Shown here: in pieces, positions 12,241 through 14,894 of the stretch
Position numbering within the stretch: position 1 is the first letter of the stretch
Layout: each line of letters starts with the position of its first letter
Assembly (NCBI GenBank): GCA_002362595.1
Contig: DEUO01000132.1
Location: 1,929-16,822, forward strand
From: Caryophanales bacterium UBA3260
Lineage (GTDB): Bacteria; Bacillota_I; Bacilli_A; RF39; UBA660
DNA length: 14,894 nt
Direction: 5' to 3'
Notes under the pieces: model-generated
Database searches by the model: none
Told to the model about the DNA's origin: nothing
Seen by the model: only the letters and a program-made list of their open reading frames with translations
Program-made: the position numbers and the translations under genes

Positions 12241-13627
12241 ATTCCTCAGTATCTATTGTATATGGATCATCTGGAGTTCCTGAACCACTTACAGTAATTG
12301 TTGATAAGATATTAATGACAGGGCGAATACCAAATGACGTTGTTGTTGGAAGTGTAGACATACGTCCATCATTGTTTACAGCAAAGACGTTAGAAACATT
12401 AGATGTGAATGTTGCTGGAGTCATAGTATAGTAGCCTTCGCCATTATATAGATAATAGCTGTAATTAGAATAGTTAAGTAATCCGCCAGCCATTATTACT
12501 TCATCAGCAGTTATTAATCCGACTTTTTGACTATATTTACCGCCGAAATCGGCATTTGTGTCTGAACATGTTAATGTTGGGGTTGCACCAGTAGTTAATC
12601 GGTCATAAGCACTAAAATATGTAGTGAAGTCTCTTATTTCATGATACGTTTCGTTGCAGAATTCACTAGGAATAACATATTTATCTAAGTCTTGATTAAT
12701 AATAGTGTTGTTATACCAATCATTTAGTTGATTATTTACGTTAGAATTTACTTGCTGATTATTAAAGATATAAGAGAATCCTGTATAGTCTTTATAATCA
12801 TTGTATATACTATAATTTTGATACATAACTGATTTATCCGCTATTAATTTAATTGTATGATTATCGCTTATACTTACTATACGCCATAATATATTGGCAA
12901 AATAAACATAATTATTATGTACTACACCACGATAGTAATATGTTTTTGTACCATTATTTTCAGTAAAATATAAGCCTTCTTCTGATGTTGATACATTATT
13001 AAAGTCTGGTGATTTTTTAGATTCTATTGATGATTTGTTTGGAACAAGGATGTCACCAAATGAAGCCTTTATCGTCGATTCAGTATCTATAAGTTCAAAT
13101 TGAGATTTAAAATAAGCTTCTTTTGGAATAGTTGGAGATTTTTTTTCGTCAAACCATAATTTGATATTGGTTCTTACAGTTTCATTTGGTTCAACAGATA
13201 TTAAACCGATTAGTTTACTTTGAGATATACTTTTATCATTTGGTTTGACATTAGTTAAATTCTTATATAAAGTTATTGGTTGATTTATATTACCAGAAGC
13301 GTTAATTGTTAATGCAGTTGTGTCAACTGTTGTATCTTCAAGAATATTTAATCTTACTTGTAATTCTTTTTTTGTTTCACAGACATTTGTCACTGTAATT
13401 GTATACGGACTTGATTCCATTCCCTCTTCATTTACAACAGAATCTATATTTGACATTTCTATGGTATCACCATTTGAAAAATACGCTTTAAAACAGTTAA
13501 GAGTTGTCGTATTGAAACCACTTTTATCTTGAGTAGCAATCCATACTCCATAACCTGTACCAATTCCTAGAACAATTAAAAACATGATAGTAATAGCAAC
13601 TAAACTTATGATATATTTTTTTCTCAT
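12239..13627 (-). CDS. Membrane-anchored surface protein with TasA/camelysin-like N-terminal region and DUF6273-like C-terminal domain
   Basis: The 462-aa protein has an N-terminal helix (about 5-27), a signal or anchor. After it, a beta-rich segment with GFNTTTLNCFKAYFSNG and YTITVTNVCETKKELQVRL (about 37-95) resembles TasA/camelysin-type domains; this is a loose match. The C-terminal half (about 215-445) shows GTKTYYYRGVVHNNYVYFAN, ILWRIVSI, GLITADEVIMAGG, YYTMTPATF, VFAVNNDGRM and SFGIRPVINI, the pattern of the DUF6273-like domains widespread in surface proteins of gut Bacillota. It ends GSGTPDDPYTIDTEE. No LPXTG motif or sortase tail. The ATG at 13627 is chosen over a GTG at 13636, which lies in the region used for ribosome binding. 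It has its own promoter (TTGACT, TATATT) and terminator, so it is monocistronic. Role unknown, probably cell-surface. Confidence 0.82.
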   Translation of the reverse strand: MRKKYIISLVAITIMFLIVLGIGTGYGVWIATQDKSGFNTTTLNCFKAYFSNGDTIEMSNIDSVVNEEGMESSPYTITVTNVCETKKELQVRLNILEDTTVDTTALTINASGNINQPITLYKNLTNVKPNDKSISQSKLIGLISVEPNETVRTNIKLWFDEKKSPTIPKEAYFKSQFELIDTESTIKASFGDILVPNKSSIESKKSPDFNNVSTSEEGLYFTENNGTKTYYYRGVVHNNYVYFANILWRIVSISDNHTIKLIADKSVMYQNYSIYNDYKDYTGFSYIFNNQQVNSNVNNQLNDWYNNTIINQDLDKYVIPSEFCNETYHEIRDFTTYFSAYDRLTTGATPTLTCSDTNADFGGKYSQKVGLITADEVIMAGGLLNYSNYSYYLYNGEGYYTMTPATFTSNVSNVFAVNNDGRMSTLPTTTSFGIRPVINILSTITVSGSGTPDDPYTIDTEE

Positions 13628-13661
13628 ATTTATCACGCTCTATTCTAGTTTCATTAATAAT

Positions 13662-13690
13662 AATATATAATATTTAAGGAATGTAGTCAA
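13662..13690 (-). promoter_or_regulatory. Sigma-A promoter of the surface-protein gene
   Basis: On the minus strand TTGACT (13690-13685) and TATATT (13667-13662) are spaced exactly 17 bp, the best sigma-A promoter match in the window. Transcription should start near 13655, giving a leader of about 28 nt. Confidence 0.8.
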
Positions 13691-13702
13691 TGTTTTAAAA
13701 AG

Positions 13703-13726
13703 AAAAAAGATGATTAAATCATCTTT
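13703..13726 (-). terminator. Terminator of the phospholipase C-like gene
   Basis: On the minus strand AAAGATGATT and AATCATCTTT form a 10-bp stem around a single base (in practice a 7- to 8-bp stem with a small loop), followed by TTTTTTCTTTTT. It overlaps the stop codon (13721-13719). Confidence 0.85.
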
Positions 13727-14351
13727 GTGGTTCTATACCTAATAGCTGGAGATCTTTAATAATGTATTTAACACTATTAGAAATAAATATTTCAATGTCA
13801 GTTGTGTCAAACATAAATGTCTTTTCTTCTTTACTTTCTGCGATTATTAATCCCATTTTTTCGATAAGGATGTCTAATTTATCAACAGGTATTTCGGTAA
13901 TATCTGTTGATGGTACAGTAAAATCGTTGTAAAAGAGGTCTAATGGTAACATATACTTGTCGATTAAATCAATGTTAATATTTGTATAATCATTGTATAT
14001 TACATCACGTATTGCAGTATATGTTACTTTCTTTTTAGTATTATTTTTTGTAAATCTTTCAATATATTGGTAGACATAATCTCTAAACCAATATTTATCT
14101 GTTAATAAGTGGATAAAATATCCCATGTTAAATGGATTGTTTAATGTATTACGATATTTTCTTAAGAAACGATCGATGTTTGGAATATCATCTTCATTAG
14201 TATAATCTAAGAAATGAGATATTTCTTTTGTTTGACCTATTTGTTTAGCTATATCGGGTGCTATAGATCCTAATAAAATATTATTTTCATCCATTTTCAA
14301 ATATTTATTTACTTCTTTTGCTACACATAAATGTATTATTGCTGATGCCAT
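13719..14351 (-). CDS. Zinc-dependent phospholipase C-like protein
   Basis: The 210-aa protein starts MASAIIHLCVAKEV and has the pattern of Zn-dependent phospholipase C-like proteins of Bacillota: His7, LLGSIAPDI (26-34, Asp33), ISHF (44-47, His46) and GYFIHLLTDKYW (77-88, His81 and Asp85). These His/Asp residues fit metal ligands of a helical PLC/P1-nuclease-like fold. There is no signal peptide, unlike secreted phospholipases, so a cytoplasmic hydrolase is more likely and the substrate may not be a phospholipid. Start ATG 14351 has AGGTGAT 4-5 nt upstream. It has an extended -10 promoter just before it and a terminator overlapping its stop, so it is probably transcribed alone. Confidence 0.78.
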   Translation of the reverse strand: MASAIIHLCVAKEVNKYLKMDENNILLGSIAPDIAKQIGQTKEISHFLDYTNEDDIPNIDRFLRKYRNTLNNPFNMGYFIHLLTDKYWFRDYVYQYIERFTKNNTKKKVTYTAIRDVIYNDYTNINIDLIDKYMLPLDLFYNDFTVPSTDITEIPVDKLDILIEKMGLIIAESKEEKTFMFDTTDIEIFISNSVKYIIKDLQLLGIEPQR

Positions 14352-14368
14352 ATTATCACCTATTTTAT

Positions 14369-14377
14369 ATTATACCA
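14369..14377 (-). promoter_or_regulatory. Extended -10 promoter of the phospholipase C-like gene
   Basis: TGGTATAAT on the minus strand (14377-14369) is a perfect extended -10; only a T run occupies the -35. The predicted leader is about 11 nt and would just include the ribosome binding site, so the mRNA has almost no 5' untranslated region. Confidence 0.55.
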
Positions 14378-14390
14378 TATTTAGGAAATA

Positions 14391-14414
14391 TAAAAAAAGA
14401 CATATTAGTCTTTT
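14391..14414 (-). terminator. Terminator of the lipoprotein gene
   Basis: On the minus strand AAAAGAC-TAATAT-GTCTTTT (14414-14395) forms a 7-bp stem with a 6-nt loop and continues in T (14398-14392). It lies 1 nt after the stop codon. Confidence 0.8.
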
Positions 14415-14415
14415 A

Positions 14416-14862
14416 TTAATAATTTTTACGTATAATTTCATCAGTTACAGGATCTTTAGAGTTATAGTATACACCATACCATAATTCATTACATTCATCT
14501 CTAATAGGCTCACAACCATAAGAATATATTGTTGTATCTTGATATTCATTAACGATTCTAGCTGTATCAGAAGCACCATTAGTAATGCATTCTTCACGTG
14601 TTTTATAGGCATAAGTAAATGTTTTAGTAAATTTTTTGCTTACACAAGTTGGAGTAACTGGTTTATTATTTTCATTATCATCATTATTATCTGGTTTTTC
14701 AACAGGATTTATATTATTACTACTATCTGGTATTTTATCAGTAGTAGATTCAACTATATCATTTAATTTATAATTACTAGTATCATATTTATTCTTGGTT
14801 TCTTTTTCACAACCTGTAACAATTAAAGTTAAGATAATTAATAATAATATTTTATTTTTCAT
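14416..14862 (-). CDS. Small Cys-rich lipoprotein, unknown function
   Basis: The 148-aa protein has a lipoprotein signal peptide: MKNKILLLIILTLIVTGC, with lipobox VTGC and lipidated Cys18. A low-complexity linker rich in Asn, Asp and Pro follows (about 48-71), then a small C-terminal domain with four Cys (73, 92, 117, 124), which could form two disulfides: TCVSKKFTKTFTYAYKTREE, then YGCEPIRDECNELWYGVYY. I do not recognise the domain. It should be attached to the outer face of the membrane. Start ATG 14862 has AGAGGCG 6 nt upstream. No promoter is visible in the 32 nt left before the window edge. A terminator follows directly. Confidence 0.8.
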   Translation of the reverse strand: MKNKILLLIILTLIVTGCEKETKNKYDTSNYKLNDIVESTTDKIPDSSNNINPVEKPDNNDDNENNKPVTPTCVSKKFTKTFTYAYKTREECITNGASDTARIVNEYQDTTIYSYGCEPIRDECNELWYGVYYNSKDPVTDEIIRKNY

Positions 14863-14894
14863 ATTATCGCCTCTTTATTAATTACTCTCTTTTT

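Noticed and set aside
13320..13532. Plus-strand open frame of 70 codons
   Set aside because: Antisense to the surface-protein gene; no independent support.
14539..14766. Plus-strand open frame rich in Ile and Phe that could look like a membrane protein
   Set aside because: It is the antisense of the Asn/Asp-rich linker of the lipoprotein, which forces Ile/Phe/Trp codons.
1..14894. Mycoplasma-type genetic code (TGA as Trp)
   Set aside because: Trp codons in conserved positions are TGG and TGA ends genes cleanly, for example at 13719 and 3386.

Overview
The window comes from a very AT-rich (roughly 27-30% G+C by eye) endospore-lineage Bacillota. It carries a SigF/SigG-type sigma factor fused in one transcription unit to spoVAC-spoVAD-spoVAE, plus scpA/scpB. 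TGA is used as a stop and Trp is TGG, so this is the standard bacterial code, not the Mycoplasma code. Short intergenic gaps, 1-8 nt overlaps, terminators that contain the stop codon, and a surface protein ending in a 'GTPDDPYTI'-type tail resemble the uncultured, reduced-genome gut Bacilli (RF39/Erysipelotrichales-like). That placement is an inference, not a demonstrated one.

Layout, right to left, because almost everything is on the minus strand. (1) 14862-12239: a Cys-rich lipoprotein, a Zn-dependent phospholipase C-like protein and a membrane-anchored surface protein, each with its own terminator; promoters are visible for the last two. (2) 12169-9701: a promoter with a Spo0A-box sequence over its -35, then sigma, spoVAC, spoVAD and spoVAE with overlapping or near-touching ends and one terminator. 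No spoIIAA/spoIIAB precede the sigma gene. (3) 9658-6507: a membrane protein of unknown function, scpA, scpB and a pentapeptide-repeat protein form one operon. (4) 4998-6488: the only plus-strand genes, a three-gene operon (DUF488-like protein, 74-aa conserved small protein, HExxH metallopeptidase-like protein) that converges on group 3 at a shared hairpin. (5) 4904-4206: a one-component regulator with an XRE DNA-binding head, one membrane helix and a Cys-rich outer domain, divergent from group 4. (6) 4105-2922: a membrane-anchored rhodanese and a membrane-anchored thioredoxin-fold protein with a CxxS active site, overlapping by ATGA. (7) 2859-2077: an inositol monophosphatase-family enzyme. 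(8) 1935-1: a TetR regulator, ABC ATPase and FtsX/MacB-type permease (cut by the window edge), with two copies of a 17-bp palindrome flanking the tetR promoter.

The strongest points for follow-up are the direct sigma-spoVA coupling under a putative Spo0A-controlled promoter without the usual anti-sigma genes, the exported rhodanese/CxxS-thioredoxin pair beside a Cys-rich transmembrane regulator, and the well-defined TetR twin operators. No tRNA, rRNA, CRISPR array, insertion sequence or origin was seen. No gene-free stretch exceeds 300 bases.
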